From Planctomycetia bacterium (lineage in GTDB: Bacteria; Planctomycetota; UBA11346): a stretch of DNA of 9,599 nucleotides. The stretch is taken from assembly GCA_005801395.1 (NCBI GenBank), contig SYDV01000023.1:1-9599 (forward strand). The letters are read 5' to 3'. This document shows, piece after piece, positions 1 to 7,562 of this stretch (positions within the stretch are counted from its first letter, which is position 1; every line of letters begins with the position of its first letter). A program made the translations under genes and the position numbers. Below the pieces are notes generated by a model. The model saw only the letters and a list, made by a program, of their open reading frames with translations, made no database searches and was not told where the DNA came from.

Positions 1-3000
1 GTGATTTGATATAAAAGATTACAACACGCATAATAACTGTAGGTGGTTTTCCACGTCGCATTACGCGGATCAGATTCGGTTAATTTCTTTTTCGTCAGGG
101 TATAGGTGTAAAAGATCGTCGCGGCATCAGTGCTACCACTCGCCTCGGTGACCGACGCTAATAAATTTCGTCCCGTGTAGGTATAACTGGTCGCATACAG
201 ATTTGCGCCATAGGAAAATAATCCGGTACTCACGTTACGAACAAAGCTTTTGGGTTTCAACACGCTGGTGCGATTACCCTGGGCATCGTAGCCATATTCC
301 GTTCGCTCAGCATTCGCAATAATCGTTGGAGGCACCGTCATCGCATTGGTCGCGGCTTTAATCACTGCTTTCATACGACCTTGTTCATCCCATTCCGTCT
401 TTTCAGTAATTCCACGAGCATCGGTGCGAGAGATTAATTGGCCTTCGACATCATAGGTCATTTCTTCGATGACGTAGCTTGGATTTGGCATAACGACACG
501 AGTAAGTCCGCTGAGGTAGGATTCCTTTGCCAATGCCGAATCGGGAACATTTAGTGCGCCTGGTATTAATTCACGCACGGACCGATAAGGTAAATCTCGT
601 AGATTATAAAGGAAATACGTCCGTCGCCCGTAGGCGTCTTGCTCATAACTGATCCGTTGATCATCGCCATAAATCCGACTCGTTATCAGCGTCACACCTG
701 CCCGTGGTACGCGCGTTTCGCTGATTTGACGTAATTGTGAATCGTAACCGTAGGTTGCCGTATCGCCATCACGGGTTTCACTCGCCACTAAGGATTTACC
801 AGGCACATAAGTCCAAGCCGAAGTGCCGACGACCACAGCGGCAGGACTGGCGATGCTCATACCGCTGCGTCGTCCAGTTGCATCATATGTCATCGTTTCC
901 ACATTCCCGTTACGATCACGGTGTGACATCAGTAAGTTTGCATCAATTCCAGCACCATACGTCCATTCTTCATAGGTCGCATCATGGTAGGTAATGCGCT
1001 GAATTCGATTGCGTAAGTCGTAGAGATAAGTTGCCATGCGATTTTCAGCATCGGTTGACGTTGCCAGACGCCCAACTGCATCATAAGTAAAACTGCGAAT
1101 GGCACGAACACCACTGGTAACATCTGGTGGTTCAATGACACTGATTAAGCGTTTGTAATTAATACTGGTAGTAATTTCTTCATAAACATAATCGGTAACT
1201 TTACCGTTTGCATCAGTGGCGGATAATAGTTGACCACGGCTATTATACGTCCAGCTCCAAGCCCCTTGGACGCTAGTACCCTTAGCCGCGATTTTACTAA
1301 TTACGTTGCCTTTGGCATCGTAGCCATATTCCGTGATTCGGCCAAGGCCGTCGCTATGTATCAACGGACTTTGATTGGCATTAAAGGTAGTTGATTCTTG
1401 GGCATAAATAACTCCCGCCCCAGAAAGAACCTGTTTACTCGTTGCGGAACCGGCTGTGTCACGGACGTATTTTGTTTTTGTTCCGGACGCACTCACTTCT
1501 TCGGCAATGCGATGTTCGGCATCGGAATCGTAAGAAGATGCCAATTTCCATCCATTTGCTGTGATTACATTACCTATGAACGAGAATGACGTGGCGCGTT
1601 CTTGTTTAGTTATTCTACCTAATTCATCAAATGATATATTCATTACGCTACCGCTATTGTCACCTCCACCCTCGTACACCATCAGCCCGCTAACAGCTTC
1701 TGAGTCAGTAGTACTGCTTATTTGATTACGGTAACTAATTTCACCGCTGCCGTTGATGACTTGCCAAATATGATTGGGACCTTGGTTAGTTGTTTGGGTG
1801 CCGTTAAACGTTGGGGTACGTCCGGTGGTTAAATATAAGGTTTTATTTCGGTGAATGTCTTCGGCACCGGCATCGTACATCTGCAATTTTTGATGTCGGC
1901 TAACTGCATCCCATGTCGTGGAGAAATTTGACAACGTGCCATCAGGATACGTAATGCGATTCACAGCCACCAGAGAATTAAGATTATAGGTATAGGTAAT
2001 AGTGCCCGTCGTTGGTGTGACCATGGTGTTGATCACCCATTGGCCCGCATGGCGTTGCCAGGTGAACGATACGAATTGCCCATAAGCATCCGTGATGTTA
2101 TTCACCTGCCATAAACGTTCACGATCGTATTGGAGGGTAGCTTCTGATGCCTGAGCATCTGCGGTGACATACGCCAGAGTGATACGATTGCCGTTGCGAT
2201 CTTCGATGGATTTTAGACGACCAAGAAGCGAATCATTTATTCCTGCGGTAGCGGAGAATAATTCAAAGGTATAAATGTTTTTTTGATGCGTCGTCATTTT
2301 TGCCGTGCGCATTAACGCTTCATCACTGGTCTTAATTCCAGACGCATCATGCGTGGTTAATCCGAAGACCGCCTTAAATCCGCCATCCGTATAATTGCCA
2401 TCGTTAAGTGTGTCGATAAATTCTATTGGTGCAGTCAATGATGGATCGAACATCCGCACGGTGTTAGTGGCTTGATCAAGGGTTAGTTGGATGTCAGTAG
2501 AAAGAAATACCCCTGGCCCAAACGAACCATGCCAACCCATATCAGCGTAGCGATGAATGCGGTCGAGCGACAGCGCTAATAAACTACCTTGTTCATCCAT
2601 TCCACCGCCACAGGGACCACAACCAGACCCCGATTTTGCCACCGCATAATCACGTGCGGTATGGAAATGACTGCGTTGGGTATTGTCGATGTAGCTGTTG
2701 CCTAAAGAACTAGCTGACTTTGGTGTACTACTACGTTGGCCCGATGCCGTAGATTTGGGGTCGCAACACGGCGTGATACATTGGGGTTTAGGTGGGAAAA
2801 TGGTTGGGGTGTCGAATTGGGCGGTGATGATGGCTCGGGCTTGCCCAAAGTTAAATCCCTCCGAATTAGAAGACTGCAATACTCCATTCAAAACCTGAAG
2901 AGGCAAAAATTGGCAGTACGACGGAGGACTAGACGGGAAGAAGTCTGATACATAGGTCCCTGATCCGCTTCCAGAAAGCGCGTTTACCTTATGATACAAA

Positions 3001-3803
3001 CCATCAACGGTCACCTCTCCATCATTATAAGGTGATGTCCCATATTGTCCTAATGACAAAAATATAGTAACTTGAGCGCCTTTCGCAGCGGAATTAATTG
3101 GCACTTTAAAACGGCATGATTGTACTGTAAAAGACTGGGTTTTCGATGTAAAGTCGATATTTCCACCCAAGCCATCGTACGGGGTATCATGAACCCAAGT
3201 GCTACTTGTTACAATAAAAGGCACTACGAACCCTTCACCATCAACAGATACCCAACCCGTATTATCATGTCGTTCAGGTGCATATAAATCGGGATTAATT
3301 GCATGGAGATCTGGATCAAATTCGTCATCGACTTTCTGCCAATACCTGCCAGCTCCAGGCCCAATTGATTGGGCTTCAAAATGCTGCATTTTCGGAAGCA
3401 CCCTCAAACAAAAACTTAATTTCGCGTATAAACTGTCTGACGATACAGGGAAAGAACTCAGGGTTGAACCTACCGTTGGAATAGAATCGTTGTTTGTTTT
3501 CCCTTCGAAGGCGTTGGCATTTATTAAAAAAAGACCTGCCGTACTAGATAACTGTCCAACAATTGTATCGCCTAATGCAGGTAAATTTTCATAATTTTCA
3601 TAGAAACCATCATTTGGGGTTTCTCCCGGGTTCAATAATGGCCAAGTTATACTGCCACCTAATGCGCTATATCGTGCAGAAATAGCACGCATAACCGCCT
3701 CAGTTCCTGGCACATACTGATCAGCCGCCGAGGCCACATTCAGCGTAAAAATGGCAAAGATACTGAGGAGGGCTGTGAAAAATCGATGATTTAATAATGT
3801 CAT
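1..3803 (-). CDS. RHS/YD-repeat exported protein, partial (C-terminus beyond the left edge)
   Basis: The frame is open from an ATG at 3803 to base 1: 1267 codons plus two bases, no stop, so the C-terminus is missing. Residues 1-27 form a Sec signal peptide (basic start, hydrophobic LLSIFAIFTL, cleavage near ASA-AD). Residues 28-330 are an N-terminal domain I do not recognise. Residues 335-400 are a Pro/Ser-rich, Cys-containing linker with C342, C346, C347 and a CGPC motif at 395-398 followed by GGG. RHS-like sequence starts near 405 and continues to the edge, with YD motifs such as FDELGRI, YGYDAKGN, FTYDAVGRL, MTYDATGRR, MTYDVEGQL and YGYDAQGN. RHS repeats of known families build large beta-barrel shells that can enclose a C-terminal toxin or effector; whether this one carries such a tip cannot be seen. 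It is coupled to the NHL gene upstream. Confidence is high for the family and low for the function. Confidence 0.93.
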   Translation of the reverse strand, partial: MTLLNHRFFTALLSIFAIFTLNVASAADQYVPGTEAVMRAISARYSALGGSITWPLLNPGETPNDGFYENYENLPALGDTIVGQLSSTAGLFLINANAFEGKTNNDSIPTVGSTLSSFPVSSDSLYAKLSFCLRVLPKMQHFEAQSIGPGAGRYWQKVDDEFDPDLHAINPDLYAPERHDNTGWVSVDGEGFVVPFIVTSSTWVHDTPYDGLGGNIDFTSKTQSFTVQSCRFKVPINSAAKGAQVTIFLSLGQYGTSPYNDGEVTVDGLYHKVNALSGSGSGTYVSDFFPSSPPSYCQFLPLQVLNGVLQSSNSEGFNFGQARAIITAQFDTPTIFPPKPQCITPCCDPKSTASGQRSSTPKSASSLGNSYIDNTQRSHFHTARDYAVAKSGSGCGPCGGGMDEQGSLLALSLDRIHRYADMGWHGSFGPGVFLSTDIQLTLDQATNTVRMFDPSLTAPIEFIDTLNDGNYTDGGFKAVFGLTTHDASGIKTSDEALMRTAKMTTHQKNIYTFELFSATAGINDSLLGRLKSIEDRNGNRITLAYVTADAQASEATLQYDRERLWQVNNITDAYGQFVSFTWQRHAGQWVINTMVTPTTGTITYTYNLNSLVAVNRITYPDGTLSNFSTTWDAVSRHQKLQMYDAGAEDIHRNKTLYLTTGRTPTFNGTQTTNQGPNHIWQVINGSGEISYRNQISSTTDSEAVSGLMVYEGGGDNSGSVMNISFDELGRITKQERATSFSFIGNVITANGWKLASSYDSDAEHRIAEEVSASGTKTKYVRDTAGSATSKQVLSGAGVIYAQESTTFNANQSPLIHSDGLGRITEYGYDAKGNVISKIAAKGTSVQGAWSWTYNSRGQLLSATDANGKVTDYVYEEITTSINYKRLISVIEPPDVTSGVRAIRSFTYDAVGRLATSTDAENRMATYLYDLRNRIQRITYHDATYEEWTYGAGIDANLLMSHRDRNGNVETMTYDATGRRSGMSIASPAAVVVGTSAWTYVPGKSLVASETRDGDTATYGYDSQLRQISETRVPRAGVTLITSRIYGDDQRISYEQDAYGRRTYFLYNLRDLPYRSVRELIPGALNVPDSALAKESYLSGLTRVVMPNPSYVIEEMTYDVEGQLISRTDARGITEKTEWDEQGRMKAVIKAATNAMTVPPTIIANAERTEYGYDAQGNRTSVLKPKSFVRNVSTGLFSYGANLYATSYTYTGRNLLASVTEASGSTDAATIFYTYTLTKKKLTESDPRNATWKTTYSYYACCNLLYQI

Positions 3804-3814
3804 AATTAACCTCA
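3804..3814 (-). promoter_or_regulatory. Coupled ribosome binding site of the RHS gene
   Basis: On the minus strand GAGG (3810-3813) lies six bases before the RHS ATG and shares bases with the TGA stop (3812-3814) of the preceding NHL gene. Ribosomes finishing the NHL gene would sit on the RHS start signal. This arrangement supports the ATG at 3803 and argues for one transcript with coupled translation. Confidence 0.7.
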
Positions 3815-6010
3815 AGGTGCCGCTGGTGTAGTTATGGTAAACTGGACAAACTGACTCGCCTTGGGCGATGCAGCACGCACGATACCAGTACCGCCACGCA
3901 TTAACGAAAAGGTGGTACGCGCTTCACCATTAACATCGCTCATTACCGTCAAACTGTTAACCAAAGTTGGCCCCAACCCACCATCCGTAAAAACGGTAAA
4001 GGTCACTGGCGCGGTAGGCGCACCCATGACGACCAAGGTCGTAGGTAAATAATCGGTGGCTTGAAAAAAACGCTGACCAAGGGGTTTCAAAACCGGGACC
4101 GTTGCCCCGGGCGTAGCCGTTTGCCACACCCGACCTGGATGCACATCAGCCAAATAGGCCGTTCGATAATTTATATCCGTGTCCCATAAATTATTGTCAA
4201 ATACTGGCGCTTGTACCAACGGCGTACCGTTCACCAACGCGGGCGACATAACGTTGGCTTGCGCCGTCGCAGTCAATGAACCATATGTAGCGGTAATGGT
4301 ATGCGGTCCCCCAACGATTAATGGCGCGGTGTAATCTCCGATCGTGGAAATGGTTCCGCCGCCAGCCACCACCGACCACGTCGGAAATAATTCGGTGATG
4401 GGTTTACCAAATTGATCCGTACCTGTGGCAGTGAGTTTAAACGTCTGCGTGCCAGCAACAGGAACCACCGTCGCCGCTGGTGTTATCGCAACCGAACCGG
4501 GCGTTTGCATAACCACCAAGGTGATGCCAGTCGTCAACGGCAAATTGGTTCCATCGCTGATCGTGACCGCCAAATGATAGGTACCAGCGCGAGTAAAATA
4601 TACCGTGGTGGCTTTGGCCGTGTTCGTGGCGTTGTCGCTCCACGTGACCGGATCTGGCACGGTTTCGACCGTCGACCACGTATAGATCACACTGGCTTCG
4701 CCATTGGTGTCGGCTCCTAACGTGGTCACGGCTGAATAAGTACTAAACAAAGGATTGGTAGTCACGGTTGGACGAGTTTTAATGACTGGCCCCATACTGG
4801 TGACGCGGATACGACGATTATTGGTATCGGCGATAAATATGGCGCCGAGGCTATCCAGCGCCATTTCCTGTGGTGCGCTGATTTTTGCCGCTGACGCAAG
4901 CGCGCCGTCACCGGAATAACCAGCGGTACCAGTGCCATAGACCGTTGAGATAATGCTGCCGGCAATTTTTCGCACGCGATGGTTGGCATAATCCGAGATT
5001 AAAATATTTCCGTTACTCAAGACCAATAAACGCCGAGGTGCCATCATTTTTGCTGCTGTGGCAGCTCCACCATCCCCAGAAAAGCCGCTGGTTGTCCCGG
5101 CAATGGTGGTCATCGTGGTTCCAGTGACTTGGCGAATGCGGCTATTGCCGGTGTCCGCAATCAGTACATTTCCAGCGGCCGTTATGGCCACGCCGTAGGG
5201 CGAACTTAATTGCGCTGAGGTCGCAAGGCCGCCATCACCACTTAATCCCGCCGTACCGGTTCCCGCCACGGTAGTAATAATGCCCGCGCTGACTTTACGA
5301 ATGCGATGGTTGTTGGTATCGGCAATAAAAATTTCACCCGTAGCGTTCACAACAATACCATTAGGGGCATTTAAACGCGCTGCGGTCGCGCTCGCACCGT
5401 CCCCGATATATCCCGACACACCTGAACCGGCCACGGTCGTAATCACTCCGGTACTCAGGGTTATGCAACGGATACGATGGCCACCACGTTCAGAAATATA
5501 CAGCAAGCCTGAATTCGTCAGGGCAAGACTAGCGGGAGAAAATAACGTCGCTGCTGCCGCTTGGCCACCATCCCCGGTCGACGAGCCCGTCCCAGTGCCA
5601 GCAATCGTTGTGATCATCCCCGTTGCTGCAGTTAATTTACGAATGCGATGATTACCCGTATCAGCGATGTAAACATTATGTTGCGCGTCAACCGCGACAC
5701 CCTCTGGGGCGGCCAACTTTCCCTCCATCGCAAATCCAGCATCACCGGAAAATCCAGACGTTCCGGTTCCCGCCACGGTGCCCATAAATACTTCACCGGC
5801 TGACAATGACGCGGAATTGGCAATCAATCCCGCCGCGATGAGCAACATCCAGACCAGTTTATTCACTCTTCCAGCGCCAATACCCGCGATGACGTCGGAC
5901 GTCGGACGTCGGACAAACCCAAAACGCAATTTTCGCATCATCATAACCCGCATCTCCATCTTGTTCACGAACACGCCGTTTGCACCAAGAGCAAATAATA
6001 ATTCGGCCAT
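3812..6010 (-). CDS. Exported NHL-repeat protein with PKD-like and Ig-like domains
   Basis: A 732-residue protein from the longest ATG start. A signal peptide lies at about 49-71 (NKLVWMLLIAAGLIANSASLSA), so the mature protein is outside the cytoplasm. Residues 77-405 hold six NHL-type units of about 55 residues, each with a TVAGTG...SGDGG loop and an IADTGNHRIRK-type strand; six units suit a closed beta-propeller. Residues 415-500 are PKD-like (TYTWS-type strand, FTRAGTYHLAVTISDG). Residues 505-587 resemble a Big-type Ig domain (TQTFKLTATGTDQFGKP, GGGTIS). The tail at 655-732 looks like another Ig-like domain with a GEARTTFSL strand. NHL propellers usually bind protein, glycan or other ligands; the ligand here is unknown. 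It is the first gene of a pair with the RHS gene. The start is uncertain: 6010 has AGG six bases upstream, but ATGs near 5944 (after GGAG) or GTG at 5866 would fit the signal peptide better. Confidence 0.9.
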   Translation of the reverse strand: MAELLFALGANGVFVNKMEMRVMMMRKLRFGFVRRPTSDVIAGIGAGRVNKLVWMLLIAAGLIANSASLSAGEVFMGTVAGTGTSGFSGDAGFAMEGKLAAPEGVAVDAQHNVYIADTGNHRIRKLTAATGMITTIAGTGTGSSTGDGGQAAAATLFSPASLALTNSGLLYISERGGHRIRCITLSTGVITTVAGSGVSGYIGDGASATAARLNAPNGIVVNATGEIFIADTNNHRIRKVSAGIITTVAGTGTAGLSGDGGLATSAQLSSPYGVAITAAGNVLIADTGNSRIRQVTGTTMTTIAGTTSGFSGDGGAATAAKMMAPRRLLVLSNGNILISDYANHRVRKIAGSIISTVYGTGTAGYSGDGALASAAKISAPQEMALDSLGAIFIADTNNRRIRVTSMGPVIKTRPTVTTNPLFSTYSAVTTLGADTNGEASVIYTWSTVETVPDPVTWSDNATNTAKATTVYFTRAGTYHLAVTISDGTNLPLTTGITLVVMQTPGSVAITPAATVVPVAGTQTFKLTATGTDQFGKPITELFPTWSVVAGGGTISTIGDYTAPLIVGGPHTITATYGSLTATAQANVMSPALVNGTPLVQAPVFDNNLWDTDINYRTAYLADVHPGRVWQTATPGATVPVLKPLGQRFFQATDYLPTTLVVMGAPTAPVTFTVFTDGGLGPTLVNSLTVMSDVNGEARTTFSLMRGGTGIVRAASPKASQFVQFTITTPAAP
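4990..5785 (-). repeat. NHL-unit coding repeats, imperfect tandem DNA repeats
   Basis: Units 1-5 and part of unit 6 of the NHL gene recur about every 165 bases with variable DNA identity. The 17-base string CCGGTTCCCGCCACGGT occurs identically at 5256-5272 and 5763-5779, and AATGCGATGGTT-like strings recur at the conserved NHRIRK positions. Most divergence is at synonymous or loop positions, as expected of an old internal duplication with local exchange. Confidence 0.7.
5891..5914. repeat. Heptamer microsatellite, three copies of GTCGGAC
   Basis: Three perfect head-to-tail copies of GTCGGAC occupy 5894-5914, preceded by GAC at 5891-5893. In the NHL reading frame the tract encodes the R-R-P-T-S-D-V part of the N-terminal extension. 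Seven bases is not a multiple of three, so gain or loss of one unit would shift any frame that starts upstream. Confidence 0.85.
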
Positions 6011-6020
6011 CCTTTACCTA

Positions 6021-6048
6021 ATTATTAAGTATTGTCGCTGAGTTTCAA
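6021..6048 (-). promoter_or_regulatory. Possible sigma70-like promoter of the NHL-RHS operon
   Basis: On the minus strand TTGAAA (6043-6048) and AATAAT (6021-6026) are separated by 16 bases; each differs from the consensus at one position. Transcription would begin near 6014, only a few bases before the ATG at 6010. Either that start is almost leaderless or translation begins further in. The element was found by eye; similar matches arise by chance in AT-rich spacers. Confidence 0.35.
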
Positions 6049-6115
6049 AAGGCGCGAGAAGCTAGTGAACAACTATTTTCGTTCAAGTGTTGCAAGTTCC
6101 TGCGTTGCCAATTGC

Positions 6116-6138
6116 GACACGGGCGAACCGCCAGTGTC
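6116..6138 (-). terminator. Hairpin just after the FAD gene, possible terminator without U-tract
   Basis: Ten-base arms with one mismatch (GACACTGGCG and CGCCCGTGTC on the minus strand) flank a three-base loop. The hairpin begins 10 bases after the TGA of the FAD-dependent oxidoreductase and lies before the NHL promoter candidate. No run of T follows, so it may instead protect an mRNA 3' end or be a fortuitous inverted repeat. Confidence 0.4.
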
Positions 6139-6148
6139 TAAGTTTCGC

Positions 6149-7207
6149 TCAAGAGCGGGCCGCCTGTGCAGCCACCGCCGCGCCAAGAGCAAAACAAGTT
6201 CCCGTAACGCGGAGCGCCGACGCGGCGGCATCGTCGACGGGCATGCCTTTACCAATAATCCATAAATTACGCGGACCGTGGTTGAGCTGGACTGCTGATC
6301 GCGGAATGCCGTGTTGATTTTGTGCTGGCCACAACCATGTGGTGCCGTGAGCTTGGTGGTGTTCTTGTGGCCAAGCGGCCCAACATAATCCACGTTCTGT
6401 TTGGGCGAATAACGTTGCTACGTCCAATTGCGCTGCGGGACGACCTTCATCGCGGGCGGCGATTGCAATAGCCTGTGTCCATATTTGACCGCCGAGTGCC
6501 GTTGCAATGTCATGCGAGATATGTGCCGCCTGATCAAGCGTGGTGGTGGGCGGCACATCGATTGATAATTGCCAACGGTCCTCACCGATAGGAGATAACG
6601 CCAAGGCAGCATCGCTATTCAGGACTTGCTGCGCGAGGTGCAAGGCTCGCACACGTGCGATTTTATTCAAACCTACATTTGGTAGCTGTAAAATACTGCG
6701 ATAGGCAGGCCATTGCGTGGCCTCGGCGATGGGTAATCCCAATAACCGGGCGCTGATGCCTGCGCCACTTGCGTCAATCACGCCACGTACCGGCACCGTT
6801 CCGTGTGTCGTACTGGTGACACTAATGACCTGTCCTTGATCCGACGTCATCGCCGTTACCCGCGTTTGATAATGAACCGCGACTGACATGTGTGCTAATC
6901 GTTGTTGTAGGCCAGTCATTAAAGTAAGCGCTGTGGTTGGCCACAACCACACCCGACCATGGCGATACGCTGGCCCAGTCGTCACAAATGGTAGCCAAGC
7001 GCTGACGAATTCGGGCTCTAATAAAATAGGCGAAACAGCATCAATGGGGGCCAAACCACAAATGGTGCGATGTTCGCCGCGTGCTGCCACTCCGCCAACG
7101 GCGTTACTCGCTTCATATAAAACGACGGGCACGCCCTGTTGCGCGAGCGCAACGGCTGCGGCGCAACCGGCAACTCCGCCACCGATGACCAAGATCGGGT
7201 GCGTCAT
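6149..7207 (-). CDS. FAD-dependent oxidoreductase
   Basis: A 352-residue protein with a Rossmann FAD-binding start: beta strand ILVIGGG, the GxGxxG motif at G9, G11 and G14, and the ribose-binding acidic residue E32 in VVLYEAS, then a GG pair at 38-39. VIDASGAG at 143-150 is the second dinucleotide motif (ATG-type). The C-terminal block at 315-346 (NLWIIGKGMPVDDAAASALRVTGTCFALG, given here only in part as GKGMPVDD and LRVTGTCFALG) matches the FAD-closing segment of the FAD_oxidored family. There is no signal peptide, so it is cytoplasmic. Substrate is unknown. The ACP gene ends eight bases before this ATG with no strong Shine-Dalgarno between, so translation is probably coupled and a carrier-bound acyl or polyene chain is a reasonable substrate guess. 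It is somewhat short for the family. Family confidence is high, role low. Confidence 0.88.
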   Translation of the reverse strand: MTHPILVIGGGVAGCAAAVALAQQGVPVVLYEASNAVGGVAARGEHRTICGLAPIDAVSPILLEPEFVSAWLPFVTTGPAYRHGRVWLWPTTALTLMTGLQQRLAHMSVAVHYQTRVTAMTSDQGQVISVTSTTHGTVPVRGVIDASGAGISARLLGLPIAEATQWPAYRSILQLPNVGLNKIARVRALHLAQQVLNSDAALALSPIGEDRWQLSIDVPPTTTLDQAAHISHDIATALGGQIWTQAIAIAARDEGRPAAQLDVATLFAQTERGLCWAAWPQEHHQAHGTTWLWPAQNQHGIPRSAVQLNHGPRNLWIIGKGMPVDDAAASALRVTGTCFALGAAVAAQAARS

Positions 7208-7215
7208 GGATATTA

Positions 7216-7464
7216 TTAACCGCTGACGGCCTGGACCACACCAGCCGCTAAGGTTTTGGAACTTTCCAATGCCTCATCTGGTAACTCTAAACTGGTGCTT
7301 AATTGTAATTCCCGTTCAATATCCAACAGCACACGCATCAATCCGTGGCTATCTAGCCCTAGGCCATCCAATGATAAATCCGACTTCGCTCGCACTTGTT
7401 CAGCACTGAGTTTCAATTGTCGCCCTAAGGCCGCGTAGACAGTCGCCACGATTTGATCGCTCAT
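7216..7464 (-). CDS. Acyl carrier protein
   Basis: An 82-residue protein with the size and helical pattern of a phosphopantetheine carrier. The expected attachment serine is S39 in GLGLDSHGLMR; histidine follows where leucine is usual (DSL). Helix II continues as LMRVLLDIEREL, and the acidic LPDEALESSKTLAAGVV tail matches the family. An ATG at 7464 with GGAG five bases upstream is the best start; the frame stays open upstream only to a TTG near 7578 that overlaps the divergent lipoprotein gene, which I reject. It is the first gene of a pair with the FAD-dependent oxidoreductase and is transcribed away from the lipoprotein gene. It would need a phosphopantetheinyl transferase and an acyl-loading enzyme from elsewhere. 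It differs from housekeeping fatty-acid ACP in sequence and setting, so it is probably a specialised carrier. Confidence 0.87.
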   Translation of the reverse strand: MSDQIVATVYAALGRQLKLSAEQVRAKSDLSLDGLGLDSHGLMRVLLDIERELQLSTSLELPDEALESSKTLAAGVVQAVSG

Positions 7465-7562
7465 TCGTTCTCCGGTGGGCGGCAGCCTAGGTCGAATGAG
7501 TCCGTCGTCATCCACCCATCTGGCGACTGCTTTGAACAGATCCAAGGATTGGCAGCGCCATA

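Noticed and set aside
3199..3594. Plus-strand open frame of 131 codons
   Set aside because: It lies wholly antisense to the RHS frame, has low-complexity composition and no ribosome site; it is a shadow of the real gene.
5280..5651. Plus-strand open frame of 123 codons
   Set aside because: Antisense to NHL repeats; its Pro/Val-rich translation is the mirror of the repeat codons.
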